Positions 24,174-33,628 are shown, numbered from the stretch's first letter. The stretch is 64,000 nt of DNA from Virgibacillus_F sp049310925 (GCF_049310925.1 NZ_JBMERP010000004.1:62001-126000), one strand, 5' to 3'. Translations and numbers: made by a program. The notes: generated by a model from the sequence alone, not told the origin.

Positions 24174-25361
24174 ATGACTAAAGATACTGCAGTTGTAATC
24201 AGGAATGTAAAAATTTATATGGAAAATAAAATAGTGGAGAATGGTTGTTTGATTGCTGTAAACAATAAAATCCAATCGGTTTATTCTGAACAGGACAATG
24301 CTGCTGATTTCCCGCGGGATGCCCTCGTCATTGACGGAACTGGAAAAAGTTTAATTCCAGGTTTTATCGATGGTCATATACACGGCGCCAATGGAGCCGA
24401 TGTGATGGATGGGAGCAAAGTGGCATTAGACGCTATTGGACAGGTGCTTCCTCAAGAAGGGACAACCAGCTACCTGGCGACGACAATTACGCGGCCGAAA
24501 AGTGAAATCGAGCGTGCCATTGAAAATGTCGCTAATTATAGGAACAAGACAGGGTGTGCAGAGATAATCGGCATTCACCTAGAAGGTCCATTTATTGAAA
24601 AAAGTAAAGCCGGTGCACAACCAATTGATCATATTCTGGAACCGGATATAGAGTTGTTTCGTAAGTGGCAAAAGACTGCAAAATCGATAATTAAAACTGT
24701 TACTCTTGCACCTGAGCATGATCCCAATGGAACATTCATTAACTATTTAGCACAGTCTGGGGTGAATGTGTCTGCAGGACATACGAAAAGTGGATTTTCC
24801 GAGATGAAAACGGCTGTTGAATTTGGTGTAAAACAAGTAACTCATATTTGTAACGCGATGACTGGAATCCACCACCGGGATATTGGGGTGGTTGGGGCAG
24901 CTTTTCAGCTACCTGATCTACGCGCGGAGTTAATAGCGGACGAAATTCACGTCTCAAAAGAAATGCTGCAATTGATTTACGACACGATGGGTAGCGAGCG
25001 ATTGATTCTTATAACAGATGCAATGCGTGCAAAGTGTCTCGAAGCAGGAAGGTACGAGCTTGGGGGGCAGCCGGTTACTGTTTCAAATGGTCGTGTCCTG
25101 TTGGATAATGGTGTGTTGGCTGGGAGTATTTTGAAAATGCGAGATGGCGTTAACAATATGTTGAATTTTCCTGGTGTAACACTTCGAGATGTCATCCAGA
25201 TGGCTTCTGTCAATCCGGCTAAGCAAATTGGAGTATTCGATAAAAAAGGAAGCATTGAAATTGGGAAAGATGCAGATTTCTTACTTGTTGACGAAGGGCT
25301 AACTATTTATTACACTATTTGCCTGGGAATTGTTGCATACAAGGGAGAGAAAACACAGTGA
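24174..25361 (+). CDS. nagA: N-acetylglucosamine-6-phosphate deacetylase
   Basis: A 395-residue amidohydrolase that converts GlcNAc-6-P to GlcN-6-P plus acetate in cell wall and chitin sugar recycling. The metal motif DGHIHGANG, HLEGPFIEKSKAGAQ, VSAGHTKSG, VTHICNAMTGIHHRD and catalytic ITDAM are all seen. ATG 24174 lies 6 bases after AAAGGGAT. It follows the VanZ gene and its stop codon overlaps the nagB start by 4 bases, so translation is coupled. No NagR gene or operator is seen in this window. Confidence 0.92.
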   Translation: MTKDTAVVIRNVKIYMENKIVENGCLIAVNNKIQSVYSEQDNAADFPRDALVIDGTGKSLIPGFIDGHIHGANGADVMDGSKVALDAIGQVLPQEGTTSYLATTITRPKSEIERAIENVANYRNKTGCAEIIGIHLEGPFIEKSKAGAQPIDHILEPDIELFRKWQKTAKSIIKTVTLAPEHDPNGTFINYLAQSGVNVSAGHTKSGFSEMKTAVEFGVKQVTHICNAMTGIHHRDIGVVGAAFQLPDLRAELIADEIHVSKEMLQLIYDTMGSERLILITDAMRAKCLEAGRYELGGQPVTVSNGRVLLDNGVLAGSILKMRDGVNNMLNFPGVTLRDVIQMASVNPAKQIGVFDKKGSIEIGKDADFLLVDEGLTIYYTICLGIVAYKGEKTQ

Positions 25362-26083
25362 AATTAGTTAAGGTTAAAAACTACGATCAAATGAGTGAAC
25401 AGGCTTGTGACATAGTATTAGACAGAATTAACAATTTGAAAAAGCCCGTTTTAGGACTTGCTACAGGATCTACACCAGAAGGATTATATAAACAGCTAAT
25501 AAACAAATATACGAATAAAGAAACTTCTTTTAACAACGTAACTACGTTTAATCTTGATGAATACATTGGGCTGTCCCATAGCCATCCTAACAGCTATTAC
25601 ACCTATATGAATGAACATCTATTTAACTATATTGATATAGATTCAAAAAATGTAAATATACCAAATGGAAATGTTAGTGACATCTTAAAAGAATGTAGTG
25701 ACTATGAAAAGGTTATAAGTGAACATGGAAGTATTGACGTCCAACTATTAGGTTTAGGTTCAAACGGTCATATTGGGTTTAATGAACCTGGGACTCCTTT
25801 TTCAAGCAGAACACATATTGTCCAACTGTCAGAGTCAACACGACAGGCGAATGCCAGGTTTTTTGAATCGGTTGATGAAGTGCCAACTAAAGCAATTACA
25901 ATGGGAATTAGAACGATTATGGAAAGTAATGAAATTGTAGTCCTTGTTTCCGGTCTGAAAAAATCCATGGCGTTAGCAAATTTAATCAATGGGGAAGTTA
26001 GTGAAGAATTTCCGGCATCTATTTTACAGAAGCATAAAAATGTGACTATTATCGCCGACGAACCGGCCTTATCAAAACTATAA
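25358..26083 (+). CDS. nagB: Glucosamine-6-phosphate deaminase
   Basis: A 241-residue deaminase/isomerase that turns GlcN-6-P into fructose-6-P and ammonia. Family motifs LGLATGSTPEGLY (about 32-44), FNLDEYIGLSHSHPNSY (catalytic Asp at about 67) and LGLGSNGHIGFNEPG are present. Length is normal for the short Bacillus NagB. The GTG start overlaps the nagA stop (GTGA) and follows AAGGGAGAG. With nagA it feeds amino sugars into glycolysis. Confidence 0.92.
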   Translation: MKLVKVKNYDQMSEQACDIVLDRINNLKKPVLGLATGSTPEGLYKQLINKYTNKETSFNNVTTFNLDEYIGLSHSHPNSYYTYMNEHLFNYIDIDSKNVNIPNGNVSDILKECSDYEKVISEHGSIDVQLLGLGSNGHIGFNEPGTPFSSRTHIVQLSESTRQANARFFESVDEVPTKAITMGIRTIMESNEIVVLVSGLKKSMALANLINGEVSEEFPASILQKHKNVTIIADEPALSKL

Positions 26084-26123
26084 AAACCATTAAGAGGTTC
26101 TGACACCCGGTTAATGGTTTTTC
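26083..26123 (+). terminator. Terminator of nagAB
   Basis: Arms AAAACCATTAA and TTAATGGTTTT pair around a 17-base loop, followed by a T run. Confidence 0.75.
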
Positions 26124-26162
26124 ATAGTAAATTATTCACAATGCATTTTACACTACACTTTA

Positions 26163-26798
26163 CTACTCTACGTCTATTTCTGTGTATGCATGGCCTGTCT
26201 CGGAAATTACTGCTTGATCACTGGTTATGTCCACGACCCAGTTTTGGAAGTCTTTCACTTCTTCAGTTTTCACATACATGTGGAAAACTACCTCTTCTAG
26301 ATAATCTATTTTTTGTAATATGTATGTAGATGTTCGGAATAGATTTTCTAGTTTGCCTAAAAGTCCGTATTCAACAGTAACTAGGAACCCTTGCATCAGT
26401 TGTCGTTCCACCACACCAGTGGTTTTAATTACATCAGAAGCAGAACCACTATACGCTCTGATTAAACCACCTGCACCTAGCTTAACACCACCAAAATACC
26501 GTGTTACAACAATTACAGTGTCCTTCAGCTGCTGCTTTTTTAATACTTCAAGTATCGGAACACCAGCTGTACCGCTTGGCTCCCCATCATCATTTGCTTT
26601 TTGTATGTGATCATGTTCGCCAATCATGTAGGCAGAACAGTTGTGATTCGCATCGTTGAATTGTTTTTTTATATCTGCAATAAAGGTTTGTGCTTCTTCT
26701 TCAGTTTCAACGCGCTTTACGTGTCCTAAAAAACGGGACTTTTGAATGATTTTTTGACACGAACCCTCTTGTTTAATGGTATAATAACTAGATAACAT
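26163..26798 (-). CDS. yvyE: YigZ/IMPACT-family protein
   Basis: A 211-residue protein of the YigZ (IMPACT) family, of unknown precise role, linked in other organisms to the control of translation. Core family words are NHNCSAYMIG, ANDDGEPSGTAG and RYFGGVKLGAGGLIRAY. The ATG at 26798 lies 12 bases after AGGAGG. It is a single minus-strand gene divergent from degS. In B. subtilis yvyE also sits close to degS, supporting the symbol. Confidence 0.85.
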   Translation of the reverse strand: MLSSYYTIKQEGSCQKIIQKSRFLGHVKRVETEEEAQTFIADIKKQFNDANHNCSAYMIGEHDHIQKANDDGEPSGTAGVPILEVLKKQQLKDTVIVVTRYFGGVKLGAGGLIRAYSGSASDVIKTTGVVERQLMQGFLVTVEYGLLGKLENLFRTSTYILQKIDYLEEVVFHMYVKTEEVKDFQNWVVDITSDQAVISETGHAYTEIDVE

Positions 26799-26970
26799 TG
26801 TGCATGTACCCTCCTTTCTTAACACTATAATAAAAGGAACTTAAGCGCAAACTATACACTTAATCCAATACCTTTGCACCAGTATAATGAATAATATTCC
26901 ATTATATAAGCTAAAAGACCCTACTAAAATAGTTTAAGAAGTCGAAATATATAATAGGTTGGTGAGTTAT

Positions 26971-28104
26971 ATGGTGAAAACATCCGAAAACGCATTGGAA
27001 GGCATTATTGATGAAATGGTTGAGGTTGTTGAGAATAGCAAAGATGAGATTTTCAACATCAGCGAAGAATCTAGGAAGGAGTATGAGCTTCTTACACATG
27101 AATTACTAGATACAAAGAATCGCGTAATTGAACACATCAATAGTGGAGACAAGCTAGAACAAAAGGTACGGTTTTCAAGGAAGAAGCTTTTAGAGGTTAG
27201 TAAATACTTTGAGCGCTATTCTGAGTCAGAAATCCGTCAAGTCTATGAAAATACACACACCATGCAAACCGATCTCGCTATGCTTCAGCACCAGGAAAAA
27301 GCATTACGGGAAAGACGTGATGATTTGGAGCGACGGCTGCTTGTGTTAGATCAGACAATTGAACGTGCTGAGGGATTAGCTGGTAAAATTTCTGTGATCC
27401 TTACGTATTTAAATGATGATTTTAAGAAAGTTAATGAATTGATAGAAGACGCAAAAGAAAAACATGAATTTGGTCTGAAAATTATTGAGGCACAGGAAGA
27501 AGAACGTAGAAAAATTTCCAGGGAGATTCATGATGGCCCTGCACAAATGCTTGCGAATATTCTCCTGCGATCTGAAATTGTCGATCGAACATTTCGTGAA
27601 GGTGATATGGAACATGTCAGACGGGAAATCAGTAGCATGCGTAAGATGATCCGGTCATCACTGTATGAGGTGCGAAGAATAATTTATGATTTACGACCAA
27701 TGGCACTGGATGATTTAGGATTGGTACCAACACTAAAAAAATATATAGCCAACGTCGCAGAATACACAGGGCTTAATATTGAATTTATACCTATTGGTAA
27801 CGAAGATCGTTTTAATCAAAAATATGAAGTAGCATTTTTTAGGCTTGTTCAGGAATCAGTTCAAAATTCGATTAAACATGCGGAAGCAACAGATATAGTT
27901 GTTAAACTGGAAATCAAAACTAACCATATTGTTATGATTGTCAAGGACAATGGGCACGGTTTTGACCCAAGCGTTAAGAGTGAAAACTCATTTGGTCTGA
28001 TTGGAATGCGTGAAAGAGTAGACATGCTGGAAGGCACGCTAAAAATAAATTCTATTATAGGCGAAGGTACTAGTGTTTTTATTAGTGTTCCATATAAAGA
28101 TTAG
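26971..28104 (+). CDS. degS: Two-component sensor kinase DegS
   Basis: A 377-residue cytosolic histidine kinase with no membrane segment, like B. subtilis DegS. The N-terminal half is a coiled-coil DegS sensor domain. The HisKA_3 dimerisation helix carries the phosphorylated His in RRKISREIHDGPAQ (about residue 189). The HATPase_c part has VQNSIKHAEA and DNGHGFD. It controls DegU, which governs exoenzymes, motility and competence. ATG 26971 follows GGTGAG. degU starts 185 bases later, an unusually long gap with repeated decamers. Confidence 0.95.
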   Translation: MVKTSENALEGIIDEMVEVVENSKDEIFNISEESRKEYELLTHELLDTKNRVIEHINSGDKLEQKVRFSRKKLLEVSKYFERYSESEIRQVYENTHTMQTDLAMLQHQEKALRERRDDLERRLLVLDQTIERAEGLAGKISVILTYLNDDFKKVNELIEDAKEKHEFGLKIIEAQEEERRKISREIHDGPAQMLANILLRSEIVDRTFREGDMEHVRREISSMRKMIRSSLYEVRRIIYDLRPMALDDLGLVPTLKKYIANVAEYTGLNIEFIPIGNEDRFNQKYEVAFFRLVQESVQNSIKHAEATDIVVKLEIKTNHIVMIVKDNGHGFDPSVKSENSFGLIGMRERVDMLEGTLKINSIIGEGTSVFISVPYKD

Positions 28105-28240
28105 ATTACACTATGGTAATTTCTCTGTTATTAGTGTAATCTGAATTGTGAAACTTAGGAAAGTTATGAAATAATTCCTAAGTAATAAAAGAAACGTTAT
28201 GATATTAAATAAGTAACGATAGAAATAGACTAGTGTAATC
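28103..28240. repeat. Three decamer copies in the degS-degU gap
   Basis: AGATTACACTA (28103-28113) and TAGTGTAATCT (28132-28142) are perfect inverted copies. A third copy, TAGTGTAATC, lies at 28231-28240. The spacing suggests an operator, perhaps for a regulator of the degU promoter, or a processing hairpin. There is no T run, so it is not a standard terminator. Confidence 0.6.
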
Positions 28241-28289
28241 ATCTATGTAATAGGGGAATTTAAAAATAGATAAAATTGTAGGAGGACCA

Positions 28290-28991
28290 ATGAAAATGAT
28301 GTTGAAAAAGGATCTTACAAAAATAGTACTAATAGATGATCACAAACTCTTTCGTGAGGGAGTTAAACGTATACTGGAGTTCGAAACTTCTTTTGAAGTA
28401 TTAGCAGAAGGTGATGATGGAAATGTTGCAGCAGAACTTGTGGCAAAGCACAAGCCTGATGTGGTGTTAATGGATATTAACATGCCGCACACAAACGGTA
28501 TTCAGGCTACAGCAAATCTGGTAAGGAATCATCCGGATACTAGTGTTATCATTCTATCCATTCACGATGATGAAAGTTATGTAACACACGCTCTGAAAAC
28601 AGGTGCACAGGGATATCTATTAAAAGAAATGGATTCTGATTCGCTTATTGAAGCAATTAAGGTTGTAAGTGAAGGTGGATCGTATTTACATCCGAGAGTA
28701 ACACATAATTTAGTTCAGGAATTTCGGAGACTTTCAAAAGAAACTTCTTCCAATCATGTTAACTTAGGAGTTAATTATCGTAAGCCACTGCACCTGTTGA
28801 CTCGCAGGGAATGTGAAGTATTGCAATTACTTGCTGAAGGTAAAAGTAACCGTGGAGTTGCTGATTCGTTGTATATAAGTGAAAAAACAGTGAAAAACCA
28901 TGTTAGTAATATACTTCAAAAGATGAATGTTAATGATCGAACGCAAGCAGTGGTAGCGGCAATTCGTAAAGGATGGGTCGAACTAGAATAA
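28290..28991 (+). CDS. degU: Two-component response regulator DegU
   Basis: A 233-residue NarL/LuxR-type regulator. The receiver domain has acidic residues LIDDHK and the phosphorylated Asp62 in VLMDINMP. The C-terminal helix-turn-helix has LTRRECEVLQLLAEGKSNRGVADSL-type motifs. In B. subtilis DegU and DegU-P drive exoenzymes, biofilm and competence and repress flagellar genes at high levels. AGGAGG is 4 bases before ATG 28290 and 10 before a second ATG at 28296, so either may be used. Confidence 0.95.
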   Translation: MKMMLKKDLTKIVLIDDHKLFREGVKRILEFETSFEVLAEGDDGNVAAELVAKHKPDVVLMDINMPHTNGIQATANLVRNHPDTSVIILSIHDDESYVTHALKTGAQGYLLKEMDSDSLIEAIKVVSEGGSYLHPRVTHNLVQEFRRLSKETSSNHVNLGVNYRKPLHLLTRRECEVLQLLAEGKSNRGVADSLYISEKTVKNHVSNILQKMNVNDRTQAVVAAIRKGWVELE

Positions 28992-29038
28992 CAGTTTATC
29001 AAATGAAACATTGGATTTGTTCCTCGTTTATTTGCATG

Positions 29039-29069
29039 TGCCTTGACCTCGATGTCAGGGCATATTTTT
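29039..29069 (+). terminator. Terminator after degU
   Basis: TGCCTTGAC and GTCAGGGCA pair with one wobble around CTCGAT, then ATATTTTT. Confidence 0.75.
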
Positions 29070-29204
29070 AACTTGTTTTGTTTGTATGATGTTTTTTTTA
29101 AACGGTTCATGTAAACTATAGTGAAGTGCTGGGTGGATTTGTCAGCGTGGTCCTTGGTCCTGTCTATCATTATAGGTAGTACCAAACTTAGGAGTGAATT
29201 ATAA

Positions 29205-30047
29205 ATGAAAATTGCTGTTATGACAGACAGTACAGCATATATTCCAAAGCAATTACGGGAAAATGAATCGATACATATGGTTCCATTAAGTGTTGTTTTT
29301 GGAGAAGTGCCTTATCAAGAAGAAGTTGATCTAACAACAGAAGAATTTTATACAATGGTTAAGAATGCTGACAGTCTTCCAAAGACGTCACAACCTTCTA
29401 TTGGATATGTTGTCGAAAAGTTTGAAGAACTTGCTGCCGATTATGACGCTGTTGTGACAGTACACCTGTCAAGCGGCATAAGTGGAACTTACCAGGCAGT
29501 GGTGAGCGCCAGTAAAATGGTAGAAGGTATTACGGTATACCCATTTGATTCTGAAATCAGTTGTCTGCCACAAGGATTTTATGCGTTAGAAGCAGCCAGG
29601 ATGGCAAGAGACAACCAAACTCCAGAAGCAATTATTGAACGTCTAAAGCAGATGAAAATGGTAGTGCGCGCTTATTTTATGGTGGATGATCTTAGTCATT
29701 TACAGCGCGGAGGTAGACTGAATGGTGCGCAGGTACTTGTTGGCAGCTTATTCCAAGTTAAGCCTATTCTACATTTTGTCAACAAAAAAATTGTTCCATT
29801 TGAAAAAATACGAACCCGTAAAAAAGCTTTAAATCGACTGATCGAATTACTTGAAGAAGACGTAAAAAAAGGTGAAAAACTCAAGGTTGCAGTTATTCAT
29901 GGTAATTGTGAAGATGTTGCAATTGATCTTAAAAAGAGCTTAGAAGAAAAATATGACTCAATAGAATGTCATATCAGCTATTTTGGTCCGGTAATTGGTA
30001 CTCATTTGGGCCAGGGTGCAATTGGAATAGGATGGTATCCATTATAA
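29205..30047 (+). CDS. degV: DegV-family fatty acid-binding protein
   Basis: A 280-residue DegV (FakB) family protein that binds a fatty acid for the FakA kinase. It has the signature MTDSTAYIP near the N-terminus and THLGQGAIGIG at the C-terminus. A conserved serine/threonine, VVTVHLSSGISGTYQ, lines the fatty acid pocket in the family. It follows degU by 213 bases across a terminator, as yviA/degV does in B. subtilis, and is followed by comFA. Confidence 0.9.
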   Translation: MKIAVMTDSTAYIPKQLRENESIHMVPLSVVFGEVPYQEEVDLTTEEFYTMVKNADSLPKTSQPSIGYVVEKFEELAADYDAVVTVHLSSGISGTYQAVVSASKMVEGITVYPFDSEISCLPQGFYALEAARMARDNQTPEAIIERLKQMKMVVRAYFMVDDLSHLQRGGRLNGAQVLVGSLFQVKPILHFVNKKIVPFEKIRTRKKALNRLIELLEEDVKKGEKLKVAVIHGNCEDVAIDLKKSLEEKYDSIECHISYFGPVIGTHLGQGAIGIGWYPL

Positions 30048-30097
30048 AACCTGGCTTATCTCCAAACTTGAATGGTGAAAACCCTAGTTGTACTTAT

Positions 30098-30129
30098 GCA
30101 GAAAGAAAGTTTTATGCTTTCTTTACTGC
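30098..30129. other. Hairpin upstream of comFA
   Basis: GCAGAAAGAAAG and CTTTCTTTACTGC form a 12-bp stem with one mismatch about 75 bases before comFA. No T run follows on either strand, so it is not a normal terminator. It may be a leader structure. Confidence 0.4.
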
Positions 30130-30153
30130 CTATAAAAAAATCTCATGGAGCCA

Positions 30154-30176
30154 TCCCCATTTGGTGGCTTTGTATT
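30154..30176 (+). terminator. Weak terminator after degV
   Basis: AGCCATC and GGTGGCT form a 7-bp stem, then TTTG. The short T run makes this weak. Confidence 0.4.
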
Positions 30177-30200
30177 AAAGTTAGATAGGAGAGAAATTGT

Positions 30201-31619
30201 TTGAACAATACCTCAATAGAAGCCCCATATATAGATTTTGAACTCTCCAGCCGTTACGCTGGGAAACTGCTGCTCCGCAATGAAATTCATATAGAAGAAG
30301 ATTATTTTCAATACTTACTATCAAAAATGCAATTTACCCCTTTGCCATCTATCCTAAAAAAATTCCGATTACCTGTTTGTCTACGGTGCAACAACAAAAA
30401 ACAATCATTGTTTGGAACGCTGCCATGTCAAAATTGCAACAAACCTCATTTGTACTGCCGTAAATGCATTGAAATGGGTAGAGTCCTAGAATGTGAACCA
30501 CTTTATAGCTGGTCTGGGATTGATCCTGTTTGGTCAAGCCATAGTAACCCCTGCACCTGGAACGGCGAGCTGACAGAACGGCAAAAATTGGCCAGTAATA
30601 GAATTTCAGTTGCAGTATCAAATCAGGAAAAAGAGCTTTTGGTTTGGGCTGTCTGTGGTGCTGGGAAAACGGAAATGCTTTATGAGGCAATTAACAGTGC
30701 ACTAAAGGAAGGTAAGCGAGTTTGTTTAGCAACACCACGGGCGGATGTCGTACGTGAGTTATTGCCGCGCTTTCGCCAAGCCTTTTCCACCATCCATATT
30801 CAGGGTTTATATGGTGGGAGTAAAGATAACGATGGTACCGCACAACTTATTTTAACAACAACACATCAATTACTTCGCTATCAGGCTGCTTTTGATGTGA
30901 TGATTATTGATGAAGTTGATGCATTTCCATTTCATGCAGACCCTTCGCTACCATACGCAACAAACAGAGCTCAAAAGGATAAGAGTACAACCATCTATTT
31001 GACAGCTACTCCTCGAAAACATCACCGAAAACAGATAAGCCGAAAAAGATTGCCACATATTTTCGTTCCTGTTCGATTTCATGGTAATCCCCTACCAGTA
31101 CCTTCTATGAAAATGTGTCTAACACTCCATAAAGGATTAGCAAACTATTATCCTCCTACTTCTTTTTTCACCTGGTTAAAAACAAGGAAAGTTTCAAATC
31201 GCCAAGTCTTAGTTTTTGTACCAACAATAAATCTAGCATCGAAAATGAAACTTACAATTGAACGCGACCTTTTGAACTTAGGTACCATAACGCGCTCAGA
31301 TGAGCTAGTTACCGTGCATGCCAGTGATGCTGATCGAGAAAAAAAGGTTAGTCAATTTCGTAACAAAGAAATCACCGTTTTAATCACAACAACTATCTTA
31401 GAGCGTGGCGTTACTTTTCCTTCTGTTGATGTTGCAGTGATTGATGCTGGCCATGAAGTCTTTGATGAAGCTGCCCTTGTTCAAATTTCCGGTAGGGCTG
31501 GAAGGAGTATTGAAGATCCAAGTGGTGAAGTGATATTTTTCCATAGCGGTAAAACGAATGCAATGGTTCAGGCGATAGAATCAATTAAGTCTATGAACAA
31601 ACGGGGAGGTTTTCACTAA
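30201..31619 (+). CDS. comFA: Competence DNA-import helicase ComFA
   Basis: A 472-residue DEAD-like ATPase that drives single-stranded DNA through the ComEC channel. It has an N-terminal zinc finger with four cysteines (CLRCNNKKQ... and CQNCNKPHLYCRKC), Walker A CGAGKTEM, the DEVD box in IIDEVDAF, and helicase motifs such as LTATPRK and GRAGR. The start is TTG 30201 after AGGAGAG. comFC begins 2 bases after its stop. comFB, which lies between the two in B. subtilis, is not here. Confidence 0.95.
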   Translation: MNNTSIEAPYIDFELSSRYAGKLLLRNEIHIEEDYFQYLLSKMQFTPLPSILKKFRLPVCLRCNNKKQSLFGTLPCQNCNKPHLYCRKCIEMGRVLECEPLYSWSGIDPVWSSHSNPCTWNGELTERQKLASNRISVAVSNQEKELLVWAVCGAGKTEMLYEAINSALKEGKRVCLATPRADVVRELLPRFRQAFSTIHIQGLYGGSKDNDGTAQLILTTTHQLLRYQAAFDVMIIDEVDAFPFHADPSLPYATNRAQKDKSTTIYLTATPRKHHRKQISRKRLPHIFVPVRFHGNPLPVPSMKMCLTLHKGLANYYPPTSFFTWLKTRKVSNRQVLVFVPTINLASKMKLTIERDLLNLGTITRSDELVTVHASDADREKKVSQFRNKEITVLITTTILERGVTFPSVDVAVIDAGHEVFDEAALVQISGRAGRSIEDPSGEVIFFHSGKTNAMVQAIESIKSMNKRGGFH

Positions 31620-31620
31620 T

Positions 31621-32304
31621 ATGTACTGTTTATGGTGCGATGAAGAAATTATTTCAACCGTAACCTGGAGTAACTTTTTACTGTTACCATCTCAGAAAAA
31701 AATTTGCTCTAACTGTGCAGATGGTTTGGAAATCATCGGTGGGTCACGCTGTTCAGTTTGTAGTAGGTCATGTGAAGATGCCACTTGCCCCGATTGTGTG
31801 AAGTGGGAAAGCTTATTTGTTGGTGGGGACACGCTCACTAAAAACTATTCCATTTACTCCTATAATCCTGCAATACAAGCTATTGTTACAAAATGGAAAT
31901 ACCGTGGTGATTATTGCCTCGGTGAACTATTTCAACAGACAATTAGGCAGACCTTTGCTAAAGAATTTGGCACACTCCCCAGCAATTCAATTTTAGTTCC
32001 AATTCCCTTAAGCCAGGAAAGAATGAAGGAGCGGGGGTTTAATCAAGCCAAAATACTATCTGATTTCCTGCCACTTAAAACAAGAGACGTACTTACACGT
32101 ATTCACGGTGAAAAACAATCAAAAAAAACACGATTTGAACGAATCACAGCACAAAATCCTTTTTTTCTAAATGAAACTGTTAAAAAAACCGTTATTCTTG
32201 TCGATGATATATATACAACGGGTACAACTTTACGGCATGCAGCAAGTCTTTTACTGGAAAATGGTTGTCCCGAGGTCTATGCTTTGACATTAATTAGGGG
32301 ATAG
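31621..32304 (+). CDS. comFC: ComFC, phosphoribosyltransferase-like competence protein
   Basis: A 227-residue ComF-family protein needed for efficient transformation in B. subtilis. An N-terminal zinc-binding motif has cysteines in YCLWCDEE and ICSNCADGL, and further on CSVCSRSCEDATCPDC. The C-terminal PRTase fold carries VILVDDIYTTGTTLRHAA, the PRPP loop. It follows comFA with a 2-base gap, so translation is coupled. The zinc-finger region supports a DNA or protein contact. Confidence 0.93.
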   Translation: MYCLWCDEEIISTVTWSNFLLLPSQKKICSNCADGLEIIGGSRCSVCSRSCEDATCPDCVKWESLFVGGDTLTKNYSIYSYNPAIQAIVTKWKYRGDYCLGELFQQTIRQTFAKEFGTLPSNSILVPIPLSQERMKERGFNQAKILSDFLPLKTRDVLTRIHGEKQSKKTRFERITAQNPFFLNETVKKTVILVDDIYTTGTTLRHAASLLLENGCPEVYALTLIRG

Positions 32305-32343
32305 AGACTATATGATATACTAGATAAAATGAGGGAAACGATT

Positions 32344-32760
32344 ATGGGCGAATTAGCAAATTGCAAAGTATGTAATGGACTTTTTTTAAAAACATTACGA
32401 GACATATGTAAAGATTGTTATGAAAAAGAAGAAACTGCCTTTAAAACGGTTAGTGGTTTCTTACGGATGAAAAAAAACCGTGAGGCAACAATGGTAGAGG
32501 TTGTGGAAGAAACCGGGGTAAGTGGAGATTTAATTAAAAAATTCATTAAAGAAAAAAGACTTTTGACTTCTCAATTTCCGAAACTTGGTTATCCCTGTGA
32601 AACATGTGGAACTAGTATTAAGTCCGGCAAAATCTGTTCTACATGTTCTGAAGAATTATTACGGGATTTAGATAGTGAAGAGCGTGAAGCAGAGCGGGTA
32701 AAGCGTTTGAAGGAAAAAGAAACATCAAAAGCAGCATATTATTCTTTTAAAAAGGACTAG
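32344..32760 (+). CDS. yvyF: YvyF-type flagellar operon protein
   Basis: A 138-residue protein of the flagellar operon family YvyF, of unknown mechanism. It has zinc-ribbon pairs CKVCNG and CKDCYE near the N-terminus and CETCGTS and CSTCSEE later, a winged-helix-like central part, and a basic coiled C-terminus. ATG 32344 lies 8 bases after GAGGG. ATG 32329 is in frame without a site. It begins the yvyF-flgM-flgN-flgK-flgL cluster as in B. subtilis. Confidence 0.85.
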   Translation: MGELANCKVCNGLFLKTLRDICKDCYEKEETAFKTVSGFLRMKKNREATMVEVVEETGVSGDLIKKFIKEKRLLTSQFPKLGYPCETCGTSIKSGKICSTCSEELLRDLDSEEREAERVKRLKEKETSKAAYYSFKKD

Positions 32761-32785
32761 AAAGACTTTACTTTTATATAATTTA

Positions 32786-32793
32786 ACCGATAT
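32786..32793 (+). promoter_or_regulatory. Possible sigma-D -10 element before flgM
   Basis: ACCGATAT is 7 of 8 bases of the sigma-D consensus GCCGATAT. The -35 (TTTA, 32767-32770) is poor at 15-base spacing, so I rate this moderate. Confidence 0.45.
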
Positions 32794-32857
32794 AAATAAT
32801 AAGAAGAAGGTAGACCGGTATATAACAGAAAGTCAATACACAAAGAGGTGAGTAATA

Positions 32858-33121
32858 ATGAAAATACAAGGTTCGAATCACACAAATTTTAACCCATATA
32901 AACAGCAGGCTCAGAAGCATAACGGTGTGAGTAAGGAAATCAGTCAGAAAGACCAGCTGCAAATTTCCAGTCAGGCTAAACAACTACAGGGAAATGAAAA
33001 GCCCAGTAGTGAGCGTGCATCACATATACAGGAAATCAAAAAAGCTGTAGACTCGGGTGAGTACAAAGTTAATCATGAAAAAACAGCGGAAAAAATGATT
33101 GCATTTTGGAATAAACGCTAA
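32858..33121 (+). CDS. flgM: Anti-sigma-D factor FlgM
   Basis: An 87-residue anti-sigma factor that holds sigma-D until the hook-basal body is finished. The sequence DQLQISSQAKQLQ and the C-terminal VDSGEYKVNHEKTAEKMI are the FlgM hallmarks. GAGGTG precedes the ATG, with a partial sigma-D -10 upstream. flgN starts 15 bases after its stop. Confidence 0.93.
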   Translation: MKIQGSNHTNFNPYKQQAQKHNGVSKEISQKDQLQISSQAKQLQGNEKPSSERASHIQEIKKAVDSGEYKVNHEKTAEKMIAFWNKR

Positions 33122-33136
33122 CAAGGAGGGCGAGAT

Positions 33137-33628
33137 ATGTCCCTACAGTCAATTATTAATACGTTGGAAAAGCTTGTTATGATTCATGATAGCCTTTTAT
33201 CAATTTCAGAACAAAAGACAAAGGCGATTAAAGAAGGTAATACGGATAGCTTGCAACCATTAATTGTTAAAGAAAGTAAACATATACAAGCACTGGAACA
33301 GGTGGAAGCAATTCGTCAGAAAGAAGTTAAGAATTGGTTTGAAACAAACAATTTGCAAACCGAGGATCATACTATTACGAGAATGCTCGAAAAGACAGTA
33401 GATAATGAAAAACAAAAAGCGGTCGCGGAAGTAATTACCCGGCTGACAAAAGTCGTTACTGACTTGAAACAGCAAGAGCAATTAAATAAATCACTTATTC
33501 AACAGTCATTGCAATTTGTTGAACTATCAATAGATATGATGAATCCCTCCATAAGTAACTTAAATTACGGCAACAAAAAAGAAACAGAATCATCGTTGAA
33601 ACGGTCGGTGTTTGATTCTAAAGCATAA
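33137..33628 (+). CDS. flgN: Flagellar chaperone FlgN (YvyG)
   Basis: A 163-residue helical export chaperone for the hook-filament proteins FlgK and FlgL. Its long alpha-helices with many Gln and Glu (LVMIHDSLLSISEQKTKAI and HIQALEQVEAIRQKEV) are typical of FlgN family members. AAGGAGGGCG precedes the ATG. It sits between flgM and its client flgK, as expected. Confidence 0.88.
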   Translation: MSLQSIINTLEKLVMIHDSLLSISEQKTKAIKEGNTDSLQPLIVKESKHIQALEQVEAIRQKEVKNWFETNNLQTEDHTITRMLEKTVDNEKQKAVAEVITRLTKVVTDLKQQEQLNKSLIQQSLQFVELSIDMMNPSISNLNYGNKKETESSLKRSVFDSKA

